Assembly: GCF_011250555.1 (NCBI RefSeq)
Contig: NZ_JAANMZ010000021.1
Coordinates: 1-64,000 of the forward strand
DNA length: 64,000 bases
Direction: 5' to 3'
Source of the DNA: Bacillus sp. MM2020_4
GTDB taxonomy: Bacteria; Bacillota; Bacilli; Bacillales; Cytobacillaceae
Part shown: piece after piece, positions 32,559 to 41,241 of the stretch
Layout: each line of letters opens with the position of its first letter
Numbering within the stretch: the first letter of the stretch is position 1
Made by a program: the position numbers and the translations under genes
Notes under the pieces: generated by a model
Seen by the model: the letters and a program-made list of their open reading frames with translations, nothing else
Told to the model about the DNA's origin: nothing
The model's database searches: none

Positions 32559-34004
32559 TTGGGAACCATAGATGGAAAAACGTTTATCGATCGAATCGAT
32601 CAAATGAAAACAGAAATTTGGGTTGACGGGGAAAAAATTGCAGGTATGCTTTCGAAACATCCTGCCTTTAAAGGAATACTTCAGACAAAAGCCGTTCTTT
32701 ATGATTTGCAAAATGACCCAAATATAAGAAATCAGATGACGTTCCAAGCCACTGAAAAGGGGGATCCCATCGGGCTTTCCTATCTGCAGCCAAAAACGAA
32801 AGAAGACTTAAAAAGACGAAGAAAGATGATGGAACGTTGGGCCCAACACACTCATGGCTTGATGGGGAGAAGTCCGGACTATATGAACACAGTAATTATG
32901 AGCTTTGCCTCCTCTTCCGCTGCCCTATTAAAAGGGAAGAAAAATTGTTTTCCTGAAAACATTCTCGCATTATATGAAAAAGCTCGAGAACAAGACCTTT
33001 CGTTTACCCATACGTTTATTACGCCACAAATAAATCGCTCACAATATCATTTTCATTATTCAAAAGAGCCAATCTCCGCTAAGATGATAGATAAAAATGA
33101 ACAAGGAATTGTGATTAAGGGCGCCCGCCTTCTTGCTACCCAAGGGGGCATAACCGATGAAGTATTGGTCTATACGGCGCCAAGGAAGTTCATGGAGTCA
33201 GAAGAAGCATTTGCCTTTTCTATACCTTCCGACACAAAAGGATTAAAGTTTATTTGCAGGGAATCGTTTGTTGGCGGTGAGTCTCATTTTAATTATCCCT
33301 TAAGCTCTCGATATGAGGAAATGGATTCACTAGTCGTTTTTGATAATGTGTTAGTTCCATGGGATCGTGTTTTTTTTTACGATAATGTCGAGGCGTCAAG
33401 TGATTTCATGTTTCTTAGCTCATTTCACCACTTTGCCACCCATCAAGTCCTAACAAGGCAAATTGTCAAAACAGAATTTATTCTAGGGCTGGCTGAAGTG
33501 TTAGTGGAGACAATAAATGTCCAAGAATACCAACATATCCAAGAAAAACTTTCAGAAATCATCATCGGCCTTGAAACCATGAAAGCACTGGTCGAGAAGT
33601 CTGAAAATGACGCAACTCTCGATGAGTGGGGCTATATGCGCCCAAGTTTACTTCCCCTTCAAGTCGCCACTAATATTTTTCCCAAAATATATCCTCGTTT
33701 CTGCGAGATTATTCAATTGATAGGTGCCAGCGGTATGGTAACATTGCCAACTGAATCGGCATTCGAATCTGAAATCAAAGCAGATCTTGACCACTATCTT
33801 CAAGGGGTAAACAAACCGGCTGATGAACGTGTGAAACTTTTTCGATTAGCATGGGATCTTACCATGAGTTCATTCGGCACAAGGCAAACCCAATATGAAA
33901 GATATTTTTTTGGCGACCCGATTCAATTAGCGAGCAATCTATATAACCACTATCCGTTAGATGAATATGTAAAGAAAATAAATGAATTTCTTACTTCTTC
34001 GTAA
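32559..34004 (+). CDS. 4-hydroxyphenylacetate 3-monooxygenase-type (HpaB) flavin hydroxylase
   Basis: A 481-residue member of the HpaB/YoaI family, two-component FADH2-dependent aromatic hydroxylases with an acyl-CoA-dehydrogenase fold. Family blocks: the N-terminal GKTFIDRID, MMERWAQHTHGLMGRSPDYMN, QINRSQ, VIKGARLLATQGGITDE, FDNVLVPWDRVFFY and FRLAWDLTMSSFGTRQTQYERYFFGDP near the end. The start is TTG at 32559 with GGGGTGAGG upstream. No flavin reductase partner (HpaC type) is nearby, so the FADH2 would have to come from a gene elsewhere. It probably hydroxylates a phenolic compound. Confidence 0.9.
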   Translation: MGTIDGKTFIDRIDQMKTEIWVDGEKIAGMLSKHPAFKGILQTKAVLYDLQNDPNIRNQMTFQATEKGDPIGLSYLQPKTKEDLKRRRKMMERWAQHTHGLMGRSPDYMNTVIMSFASSSAALLKGKKNCFPENILALYEKAREQDLSFTHTFITPQINRSQYHFHYSKEPISAKMIDKNEQGIVIKGARLLATQGGITDEVLVYTAPRKFMESEEAFAFSIPSDTKGLKFICRESFVGGESHFNYPLSSRYEEMDSLVVFDNVLVPWDRVFFYDNVEASSDFMFLSSFHHFATHQVLTRQIVKTEFILGLAEVLVETINVQEYQHIQEKLSEIIIGLETMKALVEKSENDATLDEWGYMRPSLLPLQVATNIFPKIYPRFCEIIQLIGASGMVTLPTESAFESEIKADLDHYLQGVNKPADERVKLFRLAWDLTMSSFGTRQTQYERYFFGDPIQLASNLYNHYPLDEYVKKINEFLTSS

Positions 34005-34011
34005 AAAGAAG

Positions 34012-34046
34012 AAAAACCCCGGTTCTTATGAGCCGGGGTTCCTTTC
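34012..34046 (+). terminator. terminator of the hpaB-type gene
   Basis: The stem AACCCCGGTTC / GAGCCGGGGTT, loop 4 bases, followed by a T-rich stretch, shared with the convergent sstT gene. Confidence 0.85.
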
Positions 34047-34075
34047 TTTATACCAACTGTACGTAGGTGGCAACA

Positions 34076-35314
34076 TTAAGCTGCTTTTTTAATCTCAATT
34101 TTTTTTCCATCTTTACGCCACTTCTTGAATTCAGCTGTTGCTGTGAAAAGGACGTCCGTAGATGAATTAAGGGCTGTTTCAAAGGAATCTTGCAATACAC
34201 CAATGATAAAGCCTACTCCAACAACCTGCATGGCAACATCATTTGGAATTCCGAAAAGACTGCAAGCTAGTGGAATCAGTAAGAGGGATCCACCTGCTAC
34301 ACCAGAAGCACCACAGGCACAAACAGCTGATAGGACACTAAGAATGATAGCTGTAGGGATGTCCACGTGAATGCCTAAAGTATGAACCGCTGCAAGTGTC
34401 AAAACAGAAATCGTAACGGCTGCACCCGCCATATTAATAGTTGCACCTAATGGAATGGAGACAGAATACGTATCTTTATTCAAGCCTAGGTTTTCACATA
34501 ATTTCATATTTACCGGAATATTCGCTGCCGAACTGCGGGTAAAGAATGCGGTAATACCACTTTCCCTGATACACTTGAATACAAGTGGGTATGGGTTTTG
34601 ACGAATGGCCACAAACACCATGATTGGGTTCACAACCAATGCCACAAACAGCATACATCCAACCAAAACAGCAAGTAATTTTCCATAGCTTAGTAATGAC
34701 TCAATCCCATTTGTCGTAATCGAGTCAATCACAAGTCCCATGATGCCAAGTGGGGCAAACTTGATGACCCATGTAACCATTTTGGATACGGCATCTGAAA
34801 AATTTGAAATCATCGTTTTCGTTGTAGCTGGTGCATTTCGTAATGCCATGCCAAGGACTACCGCCCAAGCTAAAATGCCGATATAGTTGGCATTATAAAT
34901 AGCTTTGACAGGATTATCAACCACATTCAATAATAATGTTTTAAGAACCTCTACAACACCGCCAGGAGCTGTTAAATCCTCAGCACCCTTTGCAAGTGTT
35001 AGGTTTACAGGAACAATATAGCTTACCACAACGGCGATTAACCCTGCTAAAAAGGTACCTAATAGATAAAGACTAATAATTGATTTCATGTTTGTCTGTT
35101 GACCGCTCTTATGCTGTGCTATAGCTGACATGACCAAGAATAGAACAAGAACTGGAGCAATCGCTTTAAGTGCCCCTACAAATAAGGAACCTAAAATGAC
35201 CACTGGCTTTGCTGCTTCTGGGATCAATACCGCCAGGATAATACCAACAATTAAACCGATAATGATTTGTTTGACCAAGCTTAATTGATTCCATTTCTTC
35301 ATCAGATTTTTCAT
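34076..35314 (-). CDS. sstT: serine/threonine:Na+ symporter SstT
   Basis: A 412-residue dicarboxylate/amino-acid:cation symporter. Helix 1 follows [21 protein letters not shown]. The family hairpin [15 protein letters not shown] (near 270) and the unwound helix-7 motif [13 protein letters not shown] (near 300) are clear; the second hairpin is [18 protein letters not shown]. The Arg-free TRSSAA and this layout indicate SstT, taking up serine and threonine with Na+. The ATG at 35314 has GGGGGAA seven bases upstream. A good sigma-A promoter lies at 35399-35427. Confidence 0.94.
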   Translation of the reverse strand: MKNLMKKWNQLSLVKQIIIGLIVGIILAVLIPEAAKPVVILGSLFVGALKAIAPVLVLFLVMSAIAQHKSGQQTNMKSIISLYLLGTFLAGLIAVVVSYIVPVNLTLAKGAEDLTAPGGVVEVLKTLLLNVVDNPVKAIYNANYIGILAWAVVLGMALRNAPATTKTMISNFSDAVSKMVTWVIKFAPLGIMGLVIDSITTNGIESLLSYGKLLAVLVGCMLFVALVVNPIMVFVAIRQNPYPLVFKCIRESGITAFFTRSSAANIPVNMKLCENLGLNKDTYSVSIPLGATINMAGAAVTISVLTLAAVHTLGIHVDIPTAIILSVLSAVCACGASGVAGGSLLLIPLACSLFGIPNDVAMQVVGVGFIIGVLQDSFETALNSSTDVLFTATAEFKKWRKDGKKIEIKKAA

Positions 35315-35398
35315 AGATGTTCCCCCCATAGTCTAAGAAAATAGCAAGATTCCAAAGAGACTAGCTTTCTCAGCTAAATTATTATTTTAACTAATAGT

Positions 35399-35427
35399 AT
35401 TATAATGAATATTTAGATATATTACAA
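35399..35427 (-). promoter_or_regulatory. sigma-A promoter of sstT
   Basis: The minus strand reads TTGTAA (35427-35422), 17 bases, TATAAT (35404-35399). The leader of about 75 bases contains a short TAGCT / AGCTA hairpin. The rest of the 335 bases between sstT and the YjcZ genes is AT-rich with nothing else recognised. Confidence 0.65.
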
Positions 35428-35593
35428 TATCATTTTTAAGCCACTCTTATCATGCTATCATTTTCGAATGCTAAAATGAAGGGATTCAATAGACAGTTCA
35501 TTTTTTAAACCGAGGATAAACTGAATAGTATCGATTACTATATCTTGCAGTGCTTTATTTTCCGTTAGTAAATATAGGACCTTTTAAAAAATG

Positions 35594-35620
35594 AAAAAGC
35601 CCTAAAAAAGGGCCTTTTTT
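35594..35620 (-). terminator. terminator after the YjcZ pair
   Basis: On the minus strand AAAAAGGCCCT / AGGGCTTTTT (one bulged base), followed by T-rich sequence, 30 bases past the end of the first YjcZ gene. Confidence 0.7.
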
Positions 35621-35650
35621 ATTTCAAGAAATAAAGTTACTTACCTTTAA

Positions 35651-35788
35651 TTAATAAAAACAAGTTGCACCAATGATGATTAACAAGATGAACAATACAA
35701 CGATTAAGGCAAAGCCTCCGCCGTATCCAAAACCGCCGCCGTATCCAAAGCCGCCACAGCCGCCTCCGAATCCTCCATATCCGTACAT
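35651..35788 (-). CDS. YjcZ-family sporulation-type small protein (1)
   Basis: A 45-residue protein: a Gly/Tyr-rich N-terminus with one Cys ([18 protein letters not shown]...) and a single hydrophobic helix [16 protein letters not shown] with the tail TCFY. This is the YjcZ/YjcM-type layout of Bacillus spore-associated miniproteins. The ATG at 35788 has AAAGGGGGG upstream. It sits 33 bases downstream of a second YjcZ gene on the same strand. Confidence 0.85.
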   Translation of the reverse strand: MYGYGGFGGGCGGFGYGGGFGYGGGFALIVVLFILLIIIGATCFY

Positions 35789-35821
35789 ACTTTTCCCCCC
35801 TTTCAATCAGCTTTTAATTGG

Positions 35822-35932
35822 TTAATAGTATCCTCCAAATCCTCCGCCCATAAAGGACGCACCAATAATTATGAGAAGGATAAACAATACAACCACTAAA
35901 GCAAAGCCTCCGCCTGCTCCTGCACCATCCAT
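35822..35932 (-). CDS. YjcZ-family sporulation-type small protein (2)
   Basis: A 36-residue protein: MDGAGAGGG, the helix [16 protein letters not shown] (nearly identical to that of its neighbour) and the tail SFMGGGFGGYY. The ATG at 35932 has AAAGGGGG upstream. It forms a tandem pair with the 45-residue paralogue. Function in the spore is unknown. Confidence 0.85.
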   Translation of the reverse strand: MDGAGAGGGFALVVVLFILLIIIGASFMGGGFGGYY

Positions 35933-36070
35933 ATAACAAACCCCCTTTTCACCGACTTACTACAAAGTATGTTTAAAGTGAAAATGTGTAAGGGCTCTTC
36001 CAAGCAGAAAGATTGGTTTTATAAGGGGTGGGAGTGATTTTTCCTTCAAAAAAATAATAATCTTCATAAA

Positions 36071-36097
36071 AAAAAAGCTGACGAGGCAGCTTTTTTA
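36071..36097 (-). terminator. terminator of the nitronate monooxygenase gene
   Basis: The stem AAAAAAGCTG / CAGCTTTTTT with a 6-base loop lies 23 bases past the stop at 36120. Confidence 0.85.
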
Positions 36098-36119
36098 ACG
36101 ATTGTTTGAAAGGAAATAC

Positions 36120-37094
36120 CTATGCAAATACTTCACTGGACTTCATTAAATTTTTTCTTGCCGTACTATACTCTTGATGAAGCTTGTCGACATATACGGC
36201 TGTACTCGAGATCTCATTGATAACGCCAATCCCCTGTCCACTTCCCCAAATATCTTTCCAGGCCTTCGCCTTTCCATCTCCGCCAAAATTCATTTTGGTT
36301 GGATCACTTTCAGGGAGTGCTTCAGGATCCAGGCCGGCAGCTCGGATTGAAGATGCAAGATAGTTCCCATGGATACCGGTGAATAGATTACTATAGACAA
36401 TATCATCAGAAGTGGAATCCACAATGGCCTGCTTATATTCCTCTGCTGCCCTCGCTTCTTCTGTAGCAATAAATGGTGATCCAATGTAAGCAAAATCTGC
36501 ACCCATCGCTTGAGCGGCAAGAATCGCGTTTCCATTAGCGATAGACCCAGATAAAGCGAGCGGACCCTTAAACCATTGACGGATTTCCTGAATTAACGCA
36601 AACGGGCTCTTGACTCCAGCATGACCACCCGCACCGGTCGCAACTGCAATCAAACCATCTGCTCCTTTTTCGATGGCCTTATGTGCAAACTTGTTATTGA
36701 TGACATCGTGAAAAACAACGCCTCCATAGCTATGGGCAGCCACATTAATTTCTTCGCGTGCCCCTAAGGAAGAAATGATAATTGGAACTTTATATTTCAC
36801 ACATAATTCCATATCATGCTCAAGGCGATCATTGCTCTTGTGAACAATCTGATTAATCGCAAATGGGGCAGCTGGACGCTCTGGGTTACGAGCATTGTAG
36901 TCTGCTAGCTCCTCTGTGATTTCCGCTAGCCATTCATCAAGCTGGGCGGCGGGTCTTGCATTCAGTGCAGGCATCGAGCCAACAACCCCTGCCTTACATT
37001 GCTCAATGACTAGTTTTGGAGTACTAATAATAAACATCGGTGCTCCAATGACAGGAATCCTCAAGTTAGCAAGGATTGACGGAATATTTGACAT
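36120..37094 (-). CDS. nitronate monooxygenase / NAD(P)H-dependent flavin oxidoreductase
   Basis: A 324-residue FMN TIM-barrel of the nitronate monooxygenase (2-nitropropane dioxygenase) family, related to FabK. Marks: RIPVIGAPMFIIS at the N-terminus, VKYKVPIIISSLGA, the phosphate-binding ATGAGGHAGVKSPFALI near 152-168, LSGSIANGNAILAAQAMGADFAYIGSPFIATEEA near 182-215. It oxidises nitronates or related toxic acids. GGAGTTG precedes the ATG. A cre-like box AGAAAACGTTTACT lies at 37161-37174, about 70 bases upstream. Confidence 0.9.
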   Translation of the reverse strand: MSNIPSILANLRIPVIGAPMFIISTPKLVIEQCKAGVVGSMPALNARPAAQLDEWLAEITEELADYNARNPERPAAPFAINQIVHKSNDRLEHDMELCVKYKVPIIISSLGAREEINVAAHSYGGVVFHDVINNKFAHKAIEKGADGLIAVATGAGGHAGVKSPFALIQEIRQWFKGPLALSGSIANGNAILAAQAMGADFAYIGSPFIATEEARAAEEYKQAIVDSTSDDIVYSNLFTGIHGNYLASSIRAAGLDPEALPESDPTKMNFGGDGKAKAWKDIWGSGQGIGVINEISSTAVYVDKLHQEYSTARKNLMKSSEVFA

Positions 37095-37160
37095 ATGTAT
37101 ACAACTCCTCTACTCATATTAGAATAATAATTTGCTAGTTTAAATCAAAAGATAAATAAT

Positions 37161-37174
37161 AGAAAACGTTTACT
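37161..37174. promoter_or_regulatory. cre-like site upstream of the nitronate monooxygenase gene
   Basis: AGAAAACGTTTACT fits TGWAANCGNTNWCA except at the first and last positions. Placement upstream of the start is suitable for CcpA control, but this is a pattern match only. Confidence 0.3.
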
Positions 37175-37266
37175 TTAGTAAAAACTTACCATATGAGAGG
37201 AACACAGTCAATTTATTTCAGAAATTTCGGAAAATCATTTTATTTTAATGTTATAGTGGAAAAATG

Positions 37267-37302
37267 ATGCCTGTCCCCCTTATTGCTCTGGGGTACAGGC
37301 AT
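37267..37302 (-). terminator. terminator-like hairpin after the deacetylase gene, member of a repeat family
   Basis: ATGCCTGTCCCC pairs with GGGGTACAGGCAT (one bulge) just past the stop at 37309. The same kind of hairpin with the same ATTGCT loop segment occurs at 44269-44317. Confidence 0.7.
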
Positions 37303-37308
37303 TACTAT

Positions 37309-38037
37309 TTAGTCCACAATTTTCGCAAAGTCCGCAATTGTTGTGGAATTCTTTACGTAAATCCGTGGTAAATAATAGAGCTCATCTTTTATGCCTTTTT
37401 CGATAAATAATTCGGGTGTGGTGGTAAGTCCAAATGAGTAGTATTTCTTCGTTTCCAGAACGACCTTTTTATTGAAGCTTCCATATGGATAACTTAGGGC
37501 AAATACGGGTTTACCGGTTATCCTCTCAATCCTTTCTTTGGAATCTTTCAATTCATGTTCATAATTGTTTATTTTGGTTAAATCGGGATGTGTTGCTGTA
37601 TGAGACTGAATGGAAAAATACCCAGACTCCGCAAATATTTTTAAATCCGTAATAGATAACCGATTGGAATGACCAATAAAATCAGAGATCACAAAAATGG
37701 TAGCCTTAGGTTTAAAATGGGTCGATTCTAGTTTTTGGAAAACGGTTAAGACATTTTTATTATTTTTGTACCCATCATCAAAGGTAAGTAGAATCGGTTT
37801 AGTTACTTTACTCCTATCGCTCCAGTGTTCGAACGATAATAGCGTAAACCCATGGTCCCGTAAGTACGTTATTTGTTTTTCAAAATTTTCTGGCGTGACA
37901 TATAACTCCTTTGATCCTGTACCGTTAAACTCTGCAATCGAATGATACACTAAGATCGGCACATGCTGCTTCGCGGAAGCTAGTGTCGGAAATCCAAGAA
38001 AAATGGAAAAGAGCAGGATGGATAAGTACTTCTTCAT
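37309..38037 (-). CDS. secreted polysaccharide deacetylase
   Basis: About 242 residues. The signal peptide is MKKYLSILLFSIFLGFPTLASA. The NodB domain shows motif 1 LLTFDDGYKNN (catalytic base Asp and metal Asp), motif 2 SHTATHPDL (two metal His) and motif 3 SYPYGSFN. It should deacetylate N-acetylglucosamine in peptidoglycan or another surface polysaccharide outside the cell. The ATG at 38037 has AAGGTGG ten bases upstream. It is monocistronic. Confidence 0.92.
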   Translation of the reverse strand: MKKYLSILLFSIFLGFPTLASAKQHVPILVYHSIAEFNGTGSKELYVTPENFEKQITYLRDHGFTLLSFEHWSDRSKVTKPILLTFDDGYKNNKNVLTVFQKLESTHFKPKATIFVISDFIGHSNRLSITDLKIFAESGYFSIQSHTATHPDLTKINNYEHELKDSKERIERITGKPVFALSYPYGSFNKKVVLETKKYYSFGLTTTPELFIEKGIKDELYYLPRIYVKNSTTIADFAKIVD

Positions 38038-38102
38038 CCAAAACACCACCTTAAAAAAGTCTCCTCGTTAGTATTCCGTTAAAATTAATTTCTATCATAA
38101 TC

Positions 38103-38134
38103 AAAAAAGTGCCTGAATCATCTCAGGCACTTCA
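38103..38134 (-). terminator. terminator of the vWA gene
   Basis: The stem AAGTGCCTGA / TCAGGCACTT, loop 6 bases, with T6 on the minus strand, about 40 bases past the stop at 38170. Confidence 0.82.
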
Positions 38135-38169
38135 AATATTTTTATACCTTAGGTTAATCAGCATCTTAC

Positions 38170-38820
38170 TCAATTATGTGTCCGCTGATGATAATCCTTT
38201 TCAATTCCCTCTTTCCAGCTTCGATCAATCTTTTTGCCACTTCGCAGGTTGAGGACCGCTTCATTTACAGCCGCATAGTTTAACTGCGTACCGACATGGT
38301 CAGCATGGTACTCCACAGCAAAGTCCTCATCGATTCCAAATTCAGCAGCGGTTGAGACGGCGTCGATATTAGCACCAAGAAACATGAACTCCCAGCCATA
38401 TTTATCTTTTTGCAGCTGAACCATTTTTTTGATTTTGTCCGGTGAATATTCCTGACTAGCATTTTCCATTCCATCCGTTGTAATGACAAACAGGACCTTT
38501 TCAGCACGTTCATCCTCACTTGTTCGCTTTTGAACATTAGCTATTTTTTGAATCGTAAAACCAATCGCATCTAATAATGCGGTCGTGCCGCAGACTTCAT
38601 AATCACTTTCCGTAATAGGTGATATTCCTCTTACATTCAGACGATCATGCAATAATTCGTACTGGTGATTAAACAATGCGGTTGTCACCAAGGCTTCCCC
38701 TTCCGCATTTTGTTGTTTCATCAGCATCGCATTAAACCCGCCAATTGTATCTGACTCCAGCCCTGCCATCGAACCACTTTTATCTAAAATAAACACTAAT
38801 TCAGTTACATTTTTTTTCAT
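38170..38820 (-). CDS. von Willebrand factor A domain protein
   Basis: About 216 residues, a single cytosolic vWA domain. The MIDAS metal site is intact: DKSGSM near residue 13 (DxSxS), a threonine in GTTALLDAIG near 89 and TTDGMEN near 120. YegL/TerY-type vWA proteins of this size act in protein-protein assemblies; the partner is unknown. The ATG at 38820 has GGAGGA eight bases upstream. The macro-domain gene upstream is on the same strand but a terminator lies between them. Confidence 0.87.
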   Translation of the reverse strand: MKKNVTELVFILDKSGSMAGLESDTIGGFNAMLMKQQNAEGEALVTTALFNHQYELLHDRLNVRGISPITESDYEVCGTTALLDAIGFTIQKIANVQKRTSEDERAEKVLFVITTDGMENASQEYSPDKIKKMVQLQKDKYGWEFMFLGANIDAVSTAAEFGIDEDFAVEYHADHVGTQLNYAAVNEAVLNLRSGKKIDRSWKEGIEKDYHQRTHN

Positions 38821-38870
38821 CCTATTCATCCTCCGTTGGTTAATAAACTAAGGATATCAAGGATTCCATA

Positions 38871-38894
38871 AAAAAAGGTCGCTTCGAAAGCGAC
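38871..38894 (-). terminator. terminator of the macro-domain gene
   Basis: On the minus strand GTCGCTT...AAGCGAC is followed by CTTTTTTT, just past the stop at 38898. Confidence 0.82.
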
Positions 38895-38897
38895 ATT

Positions 38898-39899
38898 TTA
38901 GGCACCAAGTAGTGGCTGATCAAATGTGAATAAGACCTGATTAATTTCATGGATATTGTAATTGGCTTTTTGAATAAAGAACTCAATAATGACATCAAAT
39001 TTGCTGCTGCGTGACAAGGTATACCCTGCAGTATTCAGCAAATCGAGCGTTTCCATTAACGTTAATTGCAGGGCGATGGCAAAGGCAATAGCCGTTTTCT
39101 TCGTTGGAGTATAATTTATGCCATTGCGAATTTTCGAGAATAATTTACGGTCAATATTCGCTCTTTTATACGTCTCAACATCGGTCATTCCCTTTTGATC
39201 AATGAATCGAAGCAATCGCTCGGAGAACGATTCATCAAGTTGCTCTAACATATCAACTAAAGAATAATTGGCTTCTTTTAAGAGATCCTCCTGAAAAATT
39301 TCGGAATCCAGCTTTTGTTCCAATATATAACGTTCATCCATTTTACGTGGATAACTGATTTCCGCATCCTCAACATAATGCTCATCAATATATTGATGAA
39401 TGGAAGAAAACAGCTTCTTTCCAATGGAGAAAGAATTTTTATCAAAAACAACGAGATAAACGAGCATATCATGTTGTAATATAAATGAACTAATGGCGGA
39501 AACTGCGATTTGTAAGGCTTCCTCTTTTGGAAAGCCGTACATTCCTGTCGATAGTAACGGAAACGCGATGGATTCACATTGATGTTTATAGGCGAGATCC
39601 ATAGCGTTTATGTAAGATGACTTTAACAGGGCTGCTTCTTTGTTTCCTCCCCCATTCCAAATTGGACCTGGAGTATGTATGATAAATTTGGCATCCAATT
39701 GGAATCCGTTCGTTATGACAGCTTCTCCGGCCCTGCATCCTCCGAGTTGATCGCAAGCCCTTTGTAATTCTTGGATACCTGCAGCCTGAAATATAGCTCC
39801 ACAAACACCACCACCCATTTTTAATGAGGTATTGGCAGCATTCACAATTGCATCTACTGTCATTTTTGTAATATCATGGCGAACGATTTCTAGTGTCAT
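38898..39899 (-). CDS. macro domain protein with helical C-terminal domain
   Basis: A 333-residue two-domain protein. Residues 1-165 are a macro domain: VNAANTSLKMGGGVCGAIFQAAG with the ADP-ribose-binding NAAN (20-23) and Gly loop, and LLSTGMYGFPKEEA near 115-128. It should bind or hydrolyse ADP-ribose conjugates. After a linker, residues about 225-333 form an all-helical domain with ANIDRKLFSKIRNGINYTP, KKTAIAFAIALQLTLMETLDLLNTAGY and SSKFDVIIEFFI. I have a memory of similar tails on other Firmicute signalling or defence-type proteins; the tail resembles an HTH/XRE-like fold. No NAD-consuming toxin lies next to it. Confidence 0.88.
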   Translation of the reverse strand: MTLEIVRHDITKMTVDAIVNAANTSLKMGGGVCGAIFQAAGIQELQRACDQLGGCRAGEAVITNGFQLDAKFIIHTPGPIWNGGGNKEAALLKSSYINAMDLAYKHQCESIAFPLLSTGMYGFPKEEALQIAVSAISSFILQHDMLVYLVVFDKNSFSIGKKLFSSIHQYIDEHYVEDAEISYPRKMDERYILEQKLDSEIFQEDLLKEANYSLVDMLEQLDESFSERLLRFIDQKGMTDVETYKRANIDRKLFSKIRNGINYTPTKKTAIAFAIALQLTLMETLDLLNTAGYTLSRSSKFDVIIEFFIQKANYNIHEINQVLFTFDQPLLGA

Positions 39900-39959
39900 A
39901 CGATTTTCCCCATTCTCACAAAATAAATCATCCGTTTCTTTCTATTATCATAACACGTC

Positions 39960-40029
39960 CCATGTGGGCGGTTCTAGTGGCTTTTGTGACTACAAGAACA
40001 GCCCCCATGGTTCTGTGGCTACTACTGTT
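39960..40029. repeat. imperfect palindromic intergenic element
   Basis: CCATGTGGGCGGTTCT pairs imperfectly with AGAACAGCCCCCATGG across an 18-base loop, and GTGGCT is repeated beyond it. Shared short blocks with 47071-47141 (TCTAGTGG.TTTT) and 41262-41320 suggest a degenerate family of dispersed elements. Confidence 0.4.
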
Positions 40030-40735
40030 CAGACTTGGAAATTTCTTTCCTTTGAAAAACCCCCATTGGCAAATATGTGATGGAAAATACAATCAGTGCG
40101 GCAATTTCTAGATTCATATAATACCAGAAACCATTGCCGAAATAGGTCAGAATCGTTTTAGTTTCTGTTGGACTCGCTAAGTAGAAAAAGTTTGTGCCAA
40201 GGAATTGATTTAAGATAAAAATAGGCACGGCAATAATGTTGACGGTTACATAAGTAAAGATGATTGCCTTTCGGGGAACTCTGTACCCTTCATATAGGAT
40301 AAAATAGAATGCGGACAATGGAAGGACGGAATGGTGAAGGAAATACTCAATAAACCTAAAATGAGGAAATGTATAGACCATTTCTGGCGTAACCATCGCT
40401 AAAATGGGAGGCAGGGTAGCAAAAAAATACAATAAATAAAAAACCTTCTCGTTCCTTTTCCAAAATAAATACATAGCTAAAAAAGTACTAATCGAACACA
40501 ACTGCAGAGGAAGATTACTCACTTCCCACTGATTGGTTAAAAGTAACCATAATTGTAAAGAAATTTCACATATCGGCAACATGATAAACAGTGTCCATTT
40601 AATCATCTGATGGTATTTCTTGTGTTTTTTTCTAAAATACACTAACGTACAACAGGCAGCAAAGAATATAAGCAACACAGCAATATGTTCAACTGAAAAT
40701 AATGTAAAGCCATGCATCCCCGTCTCAGAAAACAT
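40022..40735 (-). CDS. TIGR02206 (YwaF-like) membrane protein
   Basis: A 237-residue protein with six or seven helices. The pattern FSVEHIAVLLIFF at the start, LPLQLCSISTFLAMYLFW near 76-93, and the central FRFIEYFLHHSVLPLSAFYF near 127-146 fit the TIGR02206 / YwaF family of bacilli. Function unknown. The start ATG at 40735 is preceded by a GGTGGTGAT-like site. It is monocistronic. Confidence 0.82.
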   Translation of the reverse strand: MFSETGMHGFTLFSVEHIAVLLIFFAACCTLVYFRKKHKKYHQMIKWTLFIMLPICEISLQLWLLLTNQWEVSNLPLQLCSISTFLAMYLFWKRNEKVFYLLYFFATLPPILAMVTPEMVYTFPHFRFIEYFLHHSVLPLSAFYFILYEGYRVPRKAIIFTYVTVNIIAVPIFILNQFLGTNFFYLASPTETKTILTYFGNGFWYYMNLEIAALIVFSITYLPMGVFQRKEISKSEQ

Positions 40736-40825
40736 GTTATCACCACCTCTTAGTTGGAGTTATTCTAAATTGTATTCAATACCCATTAAAGCTGTCACGC
40801 CGAGCCATTATACAGCTCAAATCAA

Positions 40826-40854
40826 AAAAGCAACTCTGTTGCAGAGCTGCTTTG
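40826..40854 (-). terminator. terminator of the 98-residue gene
   Basis: The stem AAAGCAACTCTG / CAGAGCTGCTTT (one mismatch) with T6 on the minus strand, about 90 bases past the stop at 40945. Confidence 0.65.
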
Positions 40855-40944
40855 CTTGGGGTCGACTATTCAAAAATCATAGGTCATAAACTGTTTATGT
40901 ACATAAAATGTTTTTTCAATTTCAAATACGTATTCAGGGGTGTC

Positions 40945-41241
40945 TTAATCAAAGCGTTCCGTTTCTATTCCCTCCAAAATATCTTCTAATTCCATCAGAA
41001 AATTTAGTTGGACGGGTGCTGGAATTTGTTCCATCCATTTTTTTATTTCAGGTAACTCCTCCGCATCCTCTATATTCGTTGGCTTTGAATGAAGAGTGGC
41101 CCACCATTTCTTCAATTCATCAATAAATTCATAAAAGTATCGTTCAAATCTTTCTGCCCATTCTGCCCCTTCATCACCGGATGTCTTTTGCATCATACTC
41201 CAGGCTTCCATCGCTGTTGCGAAATACTCATCAATCATCAT
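40945..41241 (-). CDS. hypothetical acidic protein
   Basis: About 98 residues, acidic and helical (MMIDEYFATAMEAWSMMQK, AERFERYFYEFIDELKKWW, LMELEDILEGIETERFD), rich in Trp and Glu. The ATG at 41241 has GGAGG seven bases upstream. The frame is open further upstream, but that part overlaps a hairpin-bearing intergenic element and lacks a ribosome site. No family recognised. Confidence 0.68.
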   Translation of the reverse strand: MMIDEYFATAMEAWSMMQKTSGDEGAEWAERFERYFYEFIDELKKWWATLHSKPTNIEDAEELPEIKKWMEQIPAPVQLNFLMELEDILEGIETERFD

